This document shows positions 25,323 through 33,553 of a stretch of DNA of 64,000 nucleotides, in pieces. The position numbers were made by a program, and so were the translations under genes. Under the pieces are notes generated by a model. It was not told where the DNA came from. It was given only the letters and a program-made list of their open reading frames with translations, and searched no databases. Source of the stretch: Nocardioides luteus. Lineage in GTDB: Bacteria; Actinomycetota; Actinomycetes; Propionibacteriales; Nocardioidaceae. The stretch spans positions 25,668 to 89,667 of the forward strand of contig NZ_BMRK01000018.1 in assembly GCF_014648595.1 (NCBI RefSeq). The letters are read 5' to 3'. Within the stretch, counting starts at the first letter, position 1. Each line of letters opens with the position of its first letter.

Positions 25323-25350
25323 ACCATACCTTGCCGAGACAGGAAACCAA
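25323..25350 (-). promoter_or_regulatory. Promoter of initiator tRNA copy 1
   Basis: Minus strand TTGGTT (25345-25350), 16-bp spacer, TATGGT (25323-25328), 12 bp before the tRNA 5' end. Confidence 0.6.
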
Positions 25351-25414
25351 GTTTCGGGACGGCCGAGGGGCGGATCGCTGTGGCGCTGGCCGCCGCCGGG
25401 CGCCCCGGAAATCA

Positions 25415-25446
25415 AAGAAGCCCGGACCTGATGGTCCGGGCTTCTT
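25415..25446 (-). terminator. Terminator of initiator tRNA copy 2
   Basis: Perfect 14-bp stem (25415-25428 with 25433-25446), loop of 4, followed on the minus strand by TTGATTTCC. It closes copy 2 before the promoter of copy 1. Confidence 0.8.
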
Positions 25447-25454
25447 CTTTGGAG

Positions 25455-25528
25455 TAGCGGGGACAGGATTTGAACCTGTGACCTCTGGGTTATGAGCCCA
25501 GCGAGCTACCGAGCTGCTCCACCCCGCG
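25455..25528 (-). tRNA. tRNA-fMet (CAU), copy 2
   Basis: The 74-nt gene body is identical to copy 1, 217 bp away. It has the same unpaired 1-72 position and three G-C anticodon-stem pairs. CCA is not encoded. Confidence 0.95.
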
Positions 25529-25539
25529 TCGCAAGAAGA

Positions 25540-25568
25540 ACATTACTCGCGGGGTGGGAGGAACCCAA
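25540..25568 (-). promoter_or_regulatory. Promoter of initiator tRNA copy 2
   Basis: Minus strand TTGGGT (25563-25568), 17-bp spacer, TAATGT (25540-25545), 12 bp before the tRNA. The sequence differs from the promoter of copy 1 outside the boxes. Confidence 0.6.
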
Positions 25569-25652
25569 ATCGAGGAGGTCCTCCCCCTTGGTTCCCCCAC
25601 CCGCAGGGAGTCTCCCCACGGGCCGGAGCGTGGGGGATGTACGAGGGAGTGG

Positions 25653-25747
25653 GGGTCTCGACAAGCTCGACCACCGGTGGCGCGAGGTCTCGACAAGCTC
25701 GACCTCCGACGGCTCGGGTTTCGACAAGCTCGGCCTCTGGTGGTGGG
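25653..25747. repeat. Three copies of the GGTCTCGACAAGCTCG repeat
   Basis: Three head-to-tail copies of a G(G/T)(T/C)TCGACAAGCTCGRCC unit lie right after the end of the UPF0182 gene. They belong to the dispersed family described in the findings. Confidence 0.85.
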
Positions 25748-25748
25748 G

Positions 25749-28649
25749 TCAGCCGCCGGAGATGAGCTTGGCGGCCTGGTCGACCTTCTCCTGGGCCTCG
25801 GCGATGAGGCGCTCGCGCTCGGCGTAGTCGCCGGACTTGCCGGCCTTGTCCGCGTCGGCGAAGAGCGTGCGGGCGTCCTCGAGGAGCTGGCCGACCTCGC
25901 CCGGTGAGTCGCCGGAGGCGGGTGGGTCGGTCTCGGCCGACCCCTCCTCCTCGTCGTCCGGGGTCGGGCTCGAGGGGGTGGCGCCGGTGAGCGCGACCTC
26001 GAGGGCCTCGCTCAGGGTGGTGCCGTAACCCACTCTGCCGTCGTAGGAGACCAGCACGAAGGCCAGCTGGGCGTAGCCCGAGGTCGAGGCGGTGGCCCGG
26101 CGGGCGTAGATCGGCTCGACGTAGAGGATGCCGTTCTTCGCCGTCGGGTACGTCACGACCTGGCCCCACACGGGCGCCGAACCGGACCGGTTGAACGAGG
26201 CGACCTCGTCGGCGATGGCCTTGTCGGTGCGGAACTCGTTGGAGACCATGCCCGGACCCTGGGTGTCGTCGGGGAAGCCGGTGGTGATCCGGATCTTCCC
26301 GTAGTTGTCCGAGGTCGCGTCGGAGTCGACCGACATCATGGCCGCCAGGTTGGGGCGGTTGTAGGGCACGAAGGCCGAGGTCAGCGACCAGCGCGCGGTG
26401 CCGGTGCCGTCATCGAGGAACATCCGGTAGGGCGTCTGCTGGTGGTTGTCGTCGTTCGGGTCCTCGGGGACGGCCCAGCGCTCGTTGCCGGAGAAGAAGA
26501 CGTCCGGGTCGGAGACGTGGTAGCGCGCCAGCTGGTAGCGCTGCACCTTGTAGAGGTCCTCGGGGTAGCGAAGGTGCTCCATCAGCTCCTTCGGGATCGA
26601 CGACTTCGGCATCACGGTGCCCGGGAAGGCCGCCTCCCACGTCTGCAGGATCGGGTCCTCCTCGTCCCACTCGTAGAGCGTGACCGTGCCGTCGTAGGCG
26701 TCCACGGTCGCCTTCACCGCGTTGCGCATGTAGTTGATCTCGTCGGTGGGCAGCGTCTGCGGCCCGGCCGAGGTCTGGGTGGCGTCGTCGGTCATCGAGG
26801 CGAACGAGTCGCGCGCGGCCTGCGGGTAGCGGTCGGTGGTGGTGTAGCCGTCGACCACCCACTGGATCCGCCCGCCCACGACGACCGGGTAGACGTCGTC
26901 GTCGAGCGTCAGCCACGGCGCGACCTTCTGCACCCGCTCCTTCGGGGTGCGGTCGTAGAGGATCTCGGAGTTCTCGTTGACCCGCGAGGAGAGCAGGAAG
27001 TTGGTGGAGCCGAACTGGATGGCGTACATCAGCTGGCGGAAGTTGGAGCCGATCGGGACGCCGCCGGCCCCTTCGTACGTCGTCCTGGTCTCGCCGTCCT
27101 CGGAGTTGTAGTCGAGCTCGACCGCGGCGCTCTTGCCGGCCTTGCCGACGATCGAGTACTCCGGGGAGTCCTCGCCGAAGTAGACCTTGTCCTGGAACTC
27201 GCCCTTGCCCGAGGTCAGGTCGTGCTGACCGGTGCGGTCACCTTCGGCCCACTGCATCTGGTTGGACTCCGACTTGTCGTCGGCGCCGCGCATGTTGGCG
27301 TACGAGGCGATCACGCCGTTGGAGTGGGTGTAGACCGTGTGCAGGTTGGTCCAGGTGCGGTCGGAGTCGGAGATGCCGGCCTGGTTGAGCTCGCGTACGC
27401 CGAGCACGACCGCCCGCTCCTTGCCGCCGACCTCGTAGGTGGAGATGTCGAGGGGCTCGTGCACCGAGTAGTAGGAGCGGCCCTGCTGGACCTGCTCGAA
27501 CTCGCGGTGGACGACCGCCGGGTCGACGATCGGCAGCGAAGAGGCCGAGGCGTCGAGCTGGTCGGGCGAGGTCGCGCTGGCGTCGGCCTGCGACTTGTAC
27601 TCGGTCACCTCGAGGTCGTCCTCGGAGATGCCGTAGGCGTCCTGGGTGGCCTTGATGTTGGCCGCCAGGTAGGGCTTCTCCTTGTCCTGCTCGCTCGGCC
27701 GGACCTGGAAGCCCTGCACGATGGCGGGCCAGATCATCCCGATCAGCAGCACCGAGATCGCGAACAGCGAGATCGCGACCGAGGGCAGCTGCCACGAGCG
27801 CCGCCACATGTTGAGGATGAAGAGCGCACCGCAGATCACCGCGATCGCGAGCAGGATCTGGTTGGCCGGCAGCACGGCGTGCTCGTCGGTGTAGGTCATC
27901 CCGTCGAGACGCGGACCGGAGCCGTTGACGAGGTCGTAGCGGTCGACCCAGTAGTCGAGTCCCTTGATCAGCAGGATCAGCCCGAGCATGGCGCTGAGCT
28001 GGATCTGCGCCGAGCGGGTGAACCGGTCACGCCGCGCGGTGAGCCGGATCCCGCCATAGACGTAGTGCACGACGATCGCGCCGATGGTGCCGAGGATCAG
28101 CCCGGTCAGCGCGAAGTTGACCAGGTAGTGCCACCACGGCAGGTCGAAGATGTAGAAGCCGATGTCCTTGCCGAAGAACGGGTCGGACTTGTCGAAGTCA
28201 CGGCCATGGCGCCACATCAGGTAGGAACGCCACTGGCTCGATCCGGAGAAGCCGGCGAAGATCCCGGAGACGCCGGCGATGCCGATCAGCAGCCAGGTGC
28301 GGATCGGCGCGATCGCGTCGCGATAGCGGTCCAGGCCGCCGATGTCGTCGGCCGGGTGGAAGTAGGGCCGGGTGCGGTAGGCGAGCGCCGCGGGCAGCCC
28401 GATCAGGACCGCCATCAGCACGAAGAAGATGACGAAGAGCGCCGTGCGGGTCCAGAAGACCGTGCCGAAGACGCTGCTGAAGTCGACCGCGTCGTACCAC
28501 AGCGCGTCGGTGTAGATCGACGCGAAGGCGCTGATGCCGAAGAAGAGCACGATGACCGAGACGGCCGCGATCGCCAGCCAGCGGTTGCGGCCGGTGCTCT
28601 GGGTGCGCGCCGGCGCCTGCGCCGGGTCGTCGTCGTCGAAGAGGCTCAT
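25749..28649 (-). CDS. UPF0182 family large membrane protein
   Basis: 966 aa, the size of the COG1615/UPF0182 family. About seven transmembrane helices lie in the first 330 residues (NRWLAIAAVSVIVLFFGISA, ALFVIFFVLMAVLIGLPAAL and so on). A large extracytoplasmic domain follows, with PTKxG-like PLSTYEVGGKER, FGSTNFLLSSRVN and RYPEDLYKVQRYQLARYH. The C-terminus is acidic and Ser/Pro-rich before a short helix. Function is unknown. It corresponds to Rv3193c in the syntenic M. tuberculosis block and overlaps the PPA1309 gene by 4 nt. Confidence 0.93.
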   Translation of the reverse strand: MSLFDDDDPAQAPARTQSTGRNRWLAIAAVSVIVLFFGISAFASIYTDALWYDAVDFSSVFGTVFWTRTALFVIFFVLMAVLIGLPAALAYRTRPYFHPADDIGGLDRYRDAIAPIRTWLLIGIAGVSGIFAGFSGSSQWRSYLMWRHGRDFDKSDPFFGKDIGFYIFDLPWWHYLVNFALTGLILGTIGAIVVHYVYGGIRLTARRDRFTRSAQIQLSAMLGLILLIKGLDYWVDRYDLVNGSGPRLDGMTYTDEHAVLPANQILLAIAVICGALFILNMWRRSWQLPSVAISLFAISVLLIGMIWPAIVQGFQVRPSEQDKEKPYLAANIKATQDAYGISEDDLEVTEYKSQADASATSPDQLDASASSLPIVDPAVVHREFEQVQQGRSYYSVHEPLDISTYEVGGKERAVVLGVRELNQAGISDSDRTWTNLHTVYTHSNGVIASYANMRGADDKSESNQMQWAEGDRTGQHDLTSGKGEFQDKVYFGEDSPEYSIVGKAGKSAAVELDYNSEDGETRTTYEGAGGVPIGSNFRQLMYAIQFGSTNFLLSSRVNENSEILYDRTPKERVQKVAPWLTLDDDVYPVVVGGRIQWVVDGYTTTDRYPQAARDSFASMTDDATQTSAGPQTLPTDEINYMRNAVKATVDAYDGTVTLYEWDEEDPILQTWEAAFPGTVMPKSSIPKELMEHLRYPEDLYKVQRYQLARYHVSDPDVFFSGNERWAVPEDPNDDNHQQTPYRMFLDDGTGTARWSLTSAFVPYNRPNLAAMMSVDSDATSDNYGKIRITTGFPDDTQGPGMVSNEFRTDKAIADEVASFNRSGSAPVWGQVVTYPTAKNGILYVEPIYARRATASTSGYAQLAFVLVSYDGRVGYGTTLSEALEVALTGATPSSPTPDDEEEGSAETDPPASGDSPGEVGQLLEDARTLFADADKAGKSGDYAERERLIAEAQEKVDQAAKLISGG

Positions 28650-29230
28650 TCGTCGCCCTCCGGGTTCTCGTCCAGGGTGATCCGCAGCAGCTCGAGGAGC
28701 TCGGGGACCAGGTCGACCCCGCCGATGACCGACTGGTCGTCGTCGTGGGCCTTCAACCGCAGAGCACAGTACGTCGCACCAGCACGTGTCGCGCCGGCCA
28801 CGATGCGTACCTCCTGACGGTCGGGGTGCGCCTTGGCGAACTCCGCGGCCGCCTCGGCGTCCTCGGGGATCTTGCCGTCGGCGTCCGGCGGCAGCACCAG
28901 GCGCTCGACGACCGCGGCACAGCCGGTGACCCCTTCGGGCCAGGCCGTGGTCTGGAGGACCTCCTCCAGCTGGGTCGTCACCGGCACCTGGTCCTGCTCG
29001 ATCGGGGTCAGCGACCCGTCCTGGTCAGGGGCGTCGAGCCCCATCATCGTGGCGAGCGCGGGCTCGGCCTCGACCAGCGCGGCGGTGTCGACCAGGGCGA
29101 AGAGCCGCGCCGGGCCGTCCCACCCCTCGCTCGCGACGTGGGCCTCGATCTCGAGGACGGCCGCGGCCAGCGCGGGGTCGGTCTCCAGGTCGAGACCTCG
29201 GGAGAGCTCGGGCTCAGGGCTGTCGTTCAC
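28646..29230 (-). CDS. PPA1309 family protein
   Basis: 194 aa soluble, acidic protein of an actinobacteria-restricted family usually found between the UPF0182 and YlbL genes, as here. Recognised by SRGLDLETDPALAAAVLEIEAHVASEGWDGPARLFALV and TWPEGVxGCA-type AWPEGVTGCAAVVER. No catalytic motif seen. It overlaps both neighbours by 4 nt, so all three are one translationally coupled unit. Confidence 0.88.
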   Translation of the reverse strand: MNDSPEPELSRGLDLETDPALAAAVLEIEAHVASEGWDGPARLFALVDTAALVEAEPALATMMGLDAPDQDGSLTPIEQDQVPVTTQLEEVLQTTAWPEGVTGCAAVVERLVLPPDADGKIPEDAEAAAEFAKAHPDRQEVRIVAGATRAGATYCALRLKAHDDDQSVIGGVDLVPELLELLRITLDENPEGDE

Positions 29231-30279
29231 TTGGTGCTCCCACAGGTCGGCAGCTTGGCATCGGGGTCCTTGGTCCAGGTCTCGATCGCCTTGATGGCAT
29301 CGTCGAGAGTCTCCACACGGGTCAGTCGCATGTCGCCGTTCTCGGCACCCTCGACGTCTTGGCAGTTGCCGGCGGGCACCAGGAAGAGCTGGGCGCCGTC
29401 GGCGGCGGCGCCCGGGATCTTCTGCTGGATGCCGCCGATCGGGCCGACGTTGCCGGAGCCGTCGATGGTGCCGGTGCCGGCGATCTTCTTGTTGCCGGTC
29501 AGCGGGCCCTCGGTGAGGGTGTCGTAGACCGAGAGCGCCATCATCAGCCCGGCGCTCGGACCGCCGATGGCCGGATCGAGGGTGATCTTGATGTCGTAGG
29601 GGAAGTCGTAGGTCGCGCCGAGCGAGACGCCGATGAAGGCCTTGCCGTCCTTCTCACCGGTCTTGATGGACTCGGTGAGCGTCTTGCCCTTGCGCTCGAC
29701 GGTCAGCTGGATCGTCTCGCCGGGCTTCGCCTTCTGCACCTCGTCGACGACCTCCTGCGGGGTGTCGACCGGGGTGTCGCCGACCTTGGTGACGACGTCG
29801 TCGGCCTTCAGCTTGCCCGTGGCCGGCGCGTCCTTGGTGACCTCGGCGACCGAGACCTCGTCGACGTCCTCGCCGAGCTTGGTCAGCGCGGCCGCGATCG
29901 CCGCGTCCTGGGCGCTGGCCATCTGCACCTGCCCGGCCGCGCGGTCGTCCTCGACGGTGCCCTGGTCGGGGTAGGCGACCTCGCGCGGGTAGACCGCCTC
30001 GGTGTCGCTCATCCAGGCGCCCAGCAGGGTCCACAGCCCGAGCCGCGCCTCACGGGTGGTTTCGGAGACCGTGGTCATCCGCAGCTGGGCCTGCTTGCCG
30101 TTGCGATAGACCTTGTGACCCTCGACCTGGACGATGTCCTTGCCGTCGAACTGGCCCAGGACGTTGACCGTCGGCCCGGGGCTGTAGATCGTGAAGGGCA
30201 GCGGCACCACCCAGGCGACCACGATCAGGGCGACCACGAGCGGCAGGGCGACGAGACCGGCCAGGGTGCGCTGTGTCAT
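29227..30279 (-). CDS. YlbL-type PDZ/Lon-like membrane serine protease
   Basis: 350 aa. One N-terminal membrane anchor (LVALPLVVALIVVAWVV), then PFTIYSPGPTVNVLG, a PDZ domain (about 140-200: LKADDVVTKVGDTPV) and a Lon-like S16 protease domain. The catalytic dyad is S242 (GGPSAGLMMAL) and K287 (GGIQQKIPG). The protein is exported and anchored, acting outside the membrane. It corresponds to Rv3194c; in Bacillus the orthologue is linked to cell-division control, a role not shown here. Confidence 0.92.
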   Translation of the reverse strand: MTQRTLAGLVALPLVVALIVVAWVVPLPFTIYSPGPTVNVLGQFDGKDIVQVEGHKVYRNGKQAQLRMTTVSETTREARLGLWTLLGAWMSDTEAVYPREVAYPDQGTVEDDRAAGQVQMASAQDAAIAAALTKLGEDVDEVSVAEVTKDAPATGKLKADDVVTKVGDTPVDTPQEVVDEVQKAKPGETIQLTVERKGKTLTESIKTGEKDGKAFIGVSLGATYDFPYDIKITLDPAIGGPSAGLMMALSVYDTLTEGPLTGNKKIAGTGTIDGSGNVGPIGGIQQKIPGAAADGAQLFLVPAGNCQDVEGAENGDMRLTRVETLDDAIKAIETWTKDPDAKLPTCGSTK

Positions 30280-30320
30280 AGCGACACCTTCTCATTCGGG
30301 TCCAACAGGCGAGCGGGGGC

Positions 30321-30345
30321 GGGTCTCGACAAGCTCGGGCTCCGG
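30321..30345. repeat. Single copy of the GGTCTCGACAAGCTCG repeat
   Basis: One GGTCTCGACAAGCTCGG unit with a following CTCCGG, in the 66-bp gap just after the small membrane-protein gene. Confidence 0.8.
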
Positions 30346-30582
30346 TCAGGAGGCGTCACGGTTGACACGCACGGCGACCCCGGTCGACCTGTCGGGCGGC
30401 GGCTGCGGGGCAGCGTACCTTCTCGAGCGCTCGCGGGTCTTCTCCTTCTCCAGGGCGATCCCGAGGCGGCGTACGACTTCCTCACGGTCCTCCACGCGAC
30501 CCTCACGCCCGAGGAACGCGACCCAGGCCATCGCCAGAACGGTGATGACCGCGGAGGGCACGAGCCAGAGCAGGATGTCCAC
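30346..30582 (-). CDS. Small membrane protein of unknown function
   Basis: 78 aa. A single N-terminal transmembrane segment (MDILLWLVPSAVITVLAMAWVAFL) is followed by a charged, partly helical tail (EGRVEDREEVVRRLGIALEKEK) and a Pro/Arg-rich end. Family not recognised. It lies 35 nt downstream of moaE on the same strand and may be co-transcribed. Confidence 0.65.
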   Translation of the reverse strand: MDILLWLVPSAVITVLAMAWVAFLGREGRVEDREEVVRRLGIALEKEKTRERSRRYAAPQPPPDRSTGVAVRVNRDAS

Positions 30583-30617
30583 GTCGGCAGTTTATTTGGC
30601 GGCCGCAACTGCGTGCA

Positions 30618-31055
30618 TCACGGCGCGCCGACCCACTCGTCGGTGCCGTCGGTGAAGACCTGGTGCTTCCAGATCGGCACCTCTGCCTTGAGGGTGTCGA
30701 TGAGGTCGCGGGAGGCGGCGAAGGCCTCGCCGCGGTGGCCCGAGGCGGTGGCGACGATGACCGCGATGTCGCCGATGTCGAGATGGCCGGTGCGGTGGAC
30801 GGCGGCGACGCCTGCGACGCCGTGGTCGGCGGCAACCTTCTCGGCGACCTCCGCCAGCCGCGCGAGGGCGGTCGGATGGGCCTGGTAGTCGAGGCCGGTC
30901 ACGCCCTTGCCCCCGTCGTGGTCGCGTACGCGCCCGACGAAGAGGGTCACGCCACCGGAGGCGTCGTCGTCGAGGGCGTCCATCACCTCGGTGACATCGA
31001 GAGGCGTCTCCCGGATGTCGAGGAGCTTGACGGCGCCATTCTTCGGTTCAGCCAT
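30618..31055 (-). CDS. moaE: Molybdopterin synthase catalytic subunit
   Basis: 145 aa. MoaE signatures are present: GVTLFVGRVRDHDGG, LDYQAHPTALA (normally L-Y-E-A), HRTGHLDIGD, ASGHRGEAF and VPIWKHQVFTDGTDEWVG with the catalytic Lys in WKHQ. With MoaD it inserts the two dithiolene sulphurs into precursor Z. MoeZ later in the window is the enzyme that loads MoaD. Confidence 0.94.
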   Translation of the reverse strand: MAEPKNGAVKLLDIRETPLDVTEVMDALDDDASGGVTLFVGRVRDHDGGKGVTGLDYQAHPTALARLAEVAEKVAADHGVAGVAAVHRTGHLDIGDIAVIVATASGHRGEAFAASRDLIDTLKAEVPIWKHQVFTDGTDEWVGAP

Positions 31056-31117
31056 GGGAACAGCCTAGTGCCAGTGCTTGCACACGGAGGGCTTCCGTAA
31101 CCGCGTAGGCTGGAGAC

Positions 31118-32473
31118 ATGAGTCAGACCCCAGGTGGCCCCGACGAGCCGGAGGAGCCGGAGAACCCCTTCAAGGGCACGCCCTTCGAGGCGTTCTTCGG
31201 TGGTTTTCCCATCGGCGGCGTCGGCGGAGGCCCCGGCGGCATGCCTGACCTGAGCCAGATCTTCGGTCAGATCCAGTCGCTGCTACAGCCCTACGACGGC
31301 CCGCTGAACTGGGACGTTGCCATGGACCTCGCCCGCAAGGTCGCAGCGTCCTCCCCCGACCCGACGCCCTCCCAGCGACAGAAGGACGCCGTCGCCGACG
31401 CGATCCAGCTGGCCGACCACTGGTTGGAGGAGACCACCTCCTTCGCCTCCGGCGTGAAGTCCGCCACCGCTTGGTCCAAGGCCGAGTGGCTGGTCAACAC
31501 GCTGGACGCCTGGAAGCCGCTGATCGAGCCGGTCGCGGCCTCGACCGCGTCCGCGATGAGCGGCCAGCTCCCCGAGGAGATGCGTGCGCAGATGGGCCCG
31601 ATGATCGGGTTCGTCGGCAAGGCGATGGGCGCGTTGTACGCGAACCAGGCCGGCACCGGCCTCGGCCATCTCGCCAACGAGGTCATCTCCGTCTCCGACA
31701 TCGGCATCCCGCTCGCCGAGCCGGGCCAGGCGGCGCTGCTGCCGGTCAACGTCGAGCCGTTCGCCGAGGGGCTCGGCGTCAGCACCGACGACGTGCTGCT
31801 CTTCCTCGCCCTTCGCGAGGCCGCTCACCAGCGGCTGTTCGCGGGCGTCCCGTGGCTGCGTGACCACGTCGTCTCGGCGGTCACCGACTACGCCCGCGGC
31901 GTCGAGCTCAACATGGAAGCCATGCAGCAGCGCATCGAGGAGCAGATGCGCGGCCTCGACCTCTCCGCCATGCAGGACCCCACGCAGCTGCAGAACATGT
32001 TCGAGGAGGGCATGTTCGAGGTGCCCGAGTCGCCTGCGCAGAAGGCTGCGCTGGAGCGGCTTGAGATCGCGCTGGCCCTGGTCGAGGGCTGGGTCGACGA
32101 GGTCGTCGCCCTCGCCACCGCCGACAAGATGCCCGTCGCGGCGCAGCTGCAGGAGTCCGTACGCCGCCGGCGCGCCGCCGGCGGTCCGGCCGAGCAGACC
32201 TTCGCGACCCTGGTCGGCCTCGAGCTGCGGCCCCGCCGGCTGCGGGACGCGGCCGCGCTCTGGGGCTCGCTGCGCACCCGGCAGGGCATCGAGGCCCGTG
32301 ACGGCGTCTGGATGTCTCCTGCGCTGCTGCCGACCTCGGCCGACCTCGACGACCCGCTCGGCTTCCGTGAGGGCGCCGAGGCTCCCGACGTCGACTCGAT
32401 CGACTTCGACGCCGAGCTCAAGAAGCTGCTCGGTGGCGAGGACGGCGGGTCGGAAGGTTCGGCCGAGGAGTGA
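31118..32473 (+). CDS. DUF2342-type zinc-dependent metalloprotease/hydrolase family protein
   Basis: 451 aa, of the actinobacterial family containing Rv3195 (often named zinc-dependent metalloprotease or F420-biosynthesis-associated hydrolase). It begins with a disordered acidic/Gly-rich stretch (FFGGFPIGGVGGGPGGMP) and has the conserved LALREAAHQRLFAGVPWLRDHV core. The HExxH first His is Arg here (REAAH), which seems usual for the family, so activity is unsure. ATG 31118 is 62 bp from the divergent moaE. Stop overlaps the Nudix start (GTGA). Confidence 0.88.
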   Translation: MSQTPGGPDEPEEPENPFKGTPFEAFFGGFPIGGVGGGPGGMPDLSQIFGQIQSLLQPYDGPLNWDVAMDLARKVAASSPDPTPSQRQKDAVADAIQLADHWLEETTSFASGVKSATAWSKAEWLVNTLDAWKPLIEPVAASTASAMSGQLPEEMRAQMGPMIGFVGKAMGALYANQAGTGLGHLANEVISVSDIGIPLAEPGQAALLPVNVEPFAEGLGVSTDDVLLFLALREAAHQRLFAGVPWLRDHVVSAVTDYARGVELNMEAMQQRIEEQMRGLDLSAMQDPTQLQNMFEEGMFEVPESPAQKAALERLEIALALVEGWVDEVVALATADKMPVAAQLQESVRRRRAAGGPAEQTFATLVGLELRPRRLRDAAALWGSLRTRQGIEARDGVWMSPALLPTSADLDDPLGFREGAEAPDVDSIDFDAELKKLLGGEDGGSEGSAEE

Positions 32474-33009
32474 GCCTGCACGCTGACGCGCTCGCGACCC
32501 TGCGAGCGTGGCAGGCGCCGTCGGCTCCGCAAGAGGCTCTGCGACAGCGCTATGTCGCCCACCTCGAGGCGGAGCCCAGCGGCGTCTTCAAGTCCTGCGT
32601 CCCCGACCATCTGACGGCTTCGTGCCTCGTCCTGTCCGAGGACGGCTCCGCGGTGCTGCTGACCCACCACCGCAAGGCCCGTCGCTGGTTCCAGTTCGGC
32701 GGTCATCTGGAGCCGGGCGACGAGACCCTGTGGGCGGCTGCCGCGCGCGAGCTGCGTGAGGAGTCGGGCGTCCCCGACCTGGCGCCGCTGCCCGGCCCGG
32801 TGCAGCTCTCGGAGCACGCGGTGCCGTTCTGCGCACCGTCCGGAGACGTCCACCACCTCGACGTACGCTTCTTGGCGATCGCGCCCGCGGGCGCGGTCCC
32901 GGAGGTGAGCGAGGAGTCCCTGGACGTACGCTGGTGGCCGGTCGACGCGATCCCCGACCCCGAGGACGACCTCATCGAGCTGATCAAGCTCGCCCCGGCT
33001 CGTCTCTAG
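32470..33009 (+). CDS. Nudix hydrolase
   Basis: 179 aa from GTG 32470. A full Nudix box is present: G-x5-E-x7-REL-x-EES-G-V within GGHLEPGDETLWAAAARELR. It hydrolyses a nucleoside diphosphate linked to an unknown group. It is translationally coupled to the DUF2342 gene. Its TAG stop shares CTAG with the convergent metallopeptidase gene. Confidence 0.9.
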   Translation: MSLHADALATLRAWQAPSAPQEALRQRYVAHLEAEPSGVFKSCVPDHLTASCLVLSEDGSAVLLTHHRKARRWFQFGGHLEPGDETLWAAAARELREESGVPDLAPLPGPVQLSEHAVPFCAPSGDVHHLDVRFLAIAPAGAVPEVSEESLDVRWWPVDAIPDPEDDLIELIKLAPARL

Positions 33010-33542
33010 TCGACCTGGTCGTCGTCCTCGCCGGGAGGAGCCGGGAGCTTCGTGGCGGCGGACCAGCCGATCAGGTAACCCTTGGCGCGCTCGGCCTGCG
33101 GGTAGCGGTCGACCCACGCCCAGAAGGCCTCGTTGTGGTTGGCCTCGAAGAGATGCGCGAGCTCGTGGACAAGGACGTAGTCGAGGACCCAGGTGGGCAT
33201 GCCCTGGAGCCGGGCGCTGAGCCGGATCGAGCGGTCACCCGGCGTGCACGAGCCCCAGCGGCTGTTCTGGTTGTCGACCCAGCGCACGGAGTCGGGCTCG
33301 GCCAGGCCGCCAAAGTAGAGGTCACTGAGGGTCTTGGCGCGCTTGACCAGCTCGTCGTCGGACGGTTTGCGGCGACGCTCGGCCTTCTCCAGGCGGGCGA
33401 CCATCTGCTCGACCCACTCGGCCTCCTCGCGCTGGGACATCGCGGCCGGGATCATCACGATGATCCGGTCGCCGTCGCGGTAGGCGGAGACCGTGCGTCG
33501 GCGGCGCTTGCTGCGCCGCACCTCGATCTCCGGGCCGTCCAT
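33006..33542 (-). CDS. YgjP/WLM-type M48-like metallopeptidase
   Basis: 178 aa. Zinc site HELAHLFEANHNEAFW gives HExxH plus a third His four residues later, with SRWGSC upstream, typical of the YgjP/DUF45 family. The N-terminus is very basic (RRSKRRRRTVS), and no signal peptide is seen. Cytoplasmic, possibly DNA- or SprT-like in role; the true substrate is unknown. Confidence 0.9.
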   Translation of the reverse strand: MDGPEIEVRRSKRRRRTVSAYRDGDRIIVMIPAAMSQREEAEWVEQMVARLEKAERRRKPSDDELVKRAKTLSDLYFGGLAEPDSVRWVDNQNSRWGSCTPGDRSIRLSARLQGMPTWVLDYVLVHELAHLFEANHNEAFWAWVDRYPQAERAKGYLIGWSAATKLPAPPGEDDDQVD

Positions 33543-33553
33543 GAATCGAAAAA

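Noticed and set aside
25653-25747. CRISPR or insertion-sequence end
   Set aside because: The unit recurs at many gene ends without spacers, target duplications or a transposase gene.
31790-31830. Missing first His of HExxH in the DUF2342 protein as a sign of inactivation
   Set aside because: REAAH appears to be the normal form in this family as I know it, so it is not a defect of this copy.
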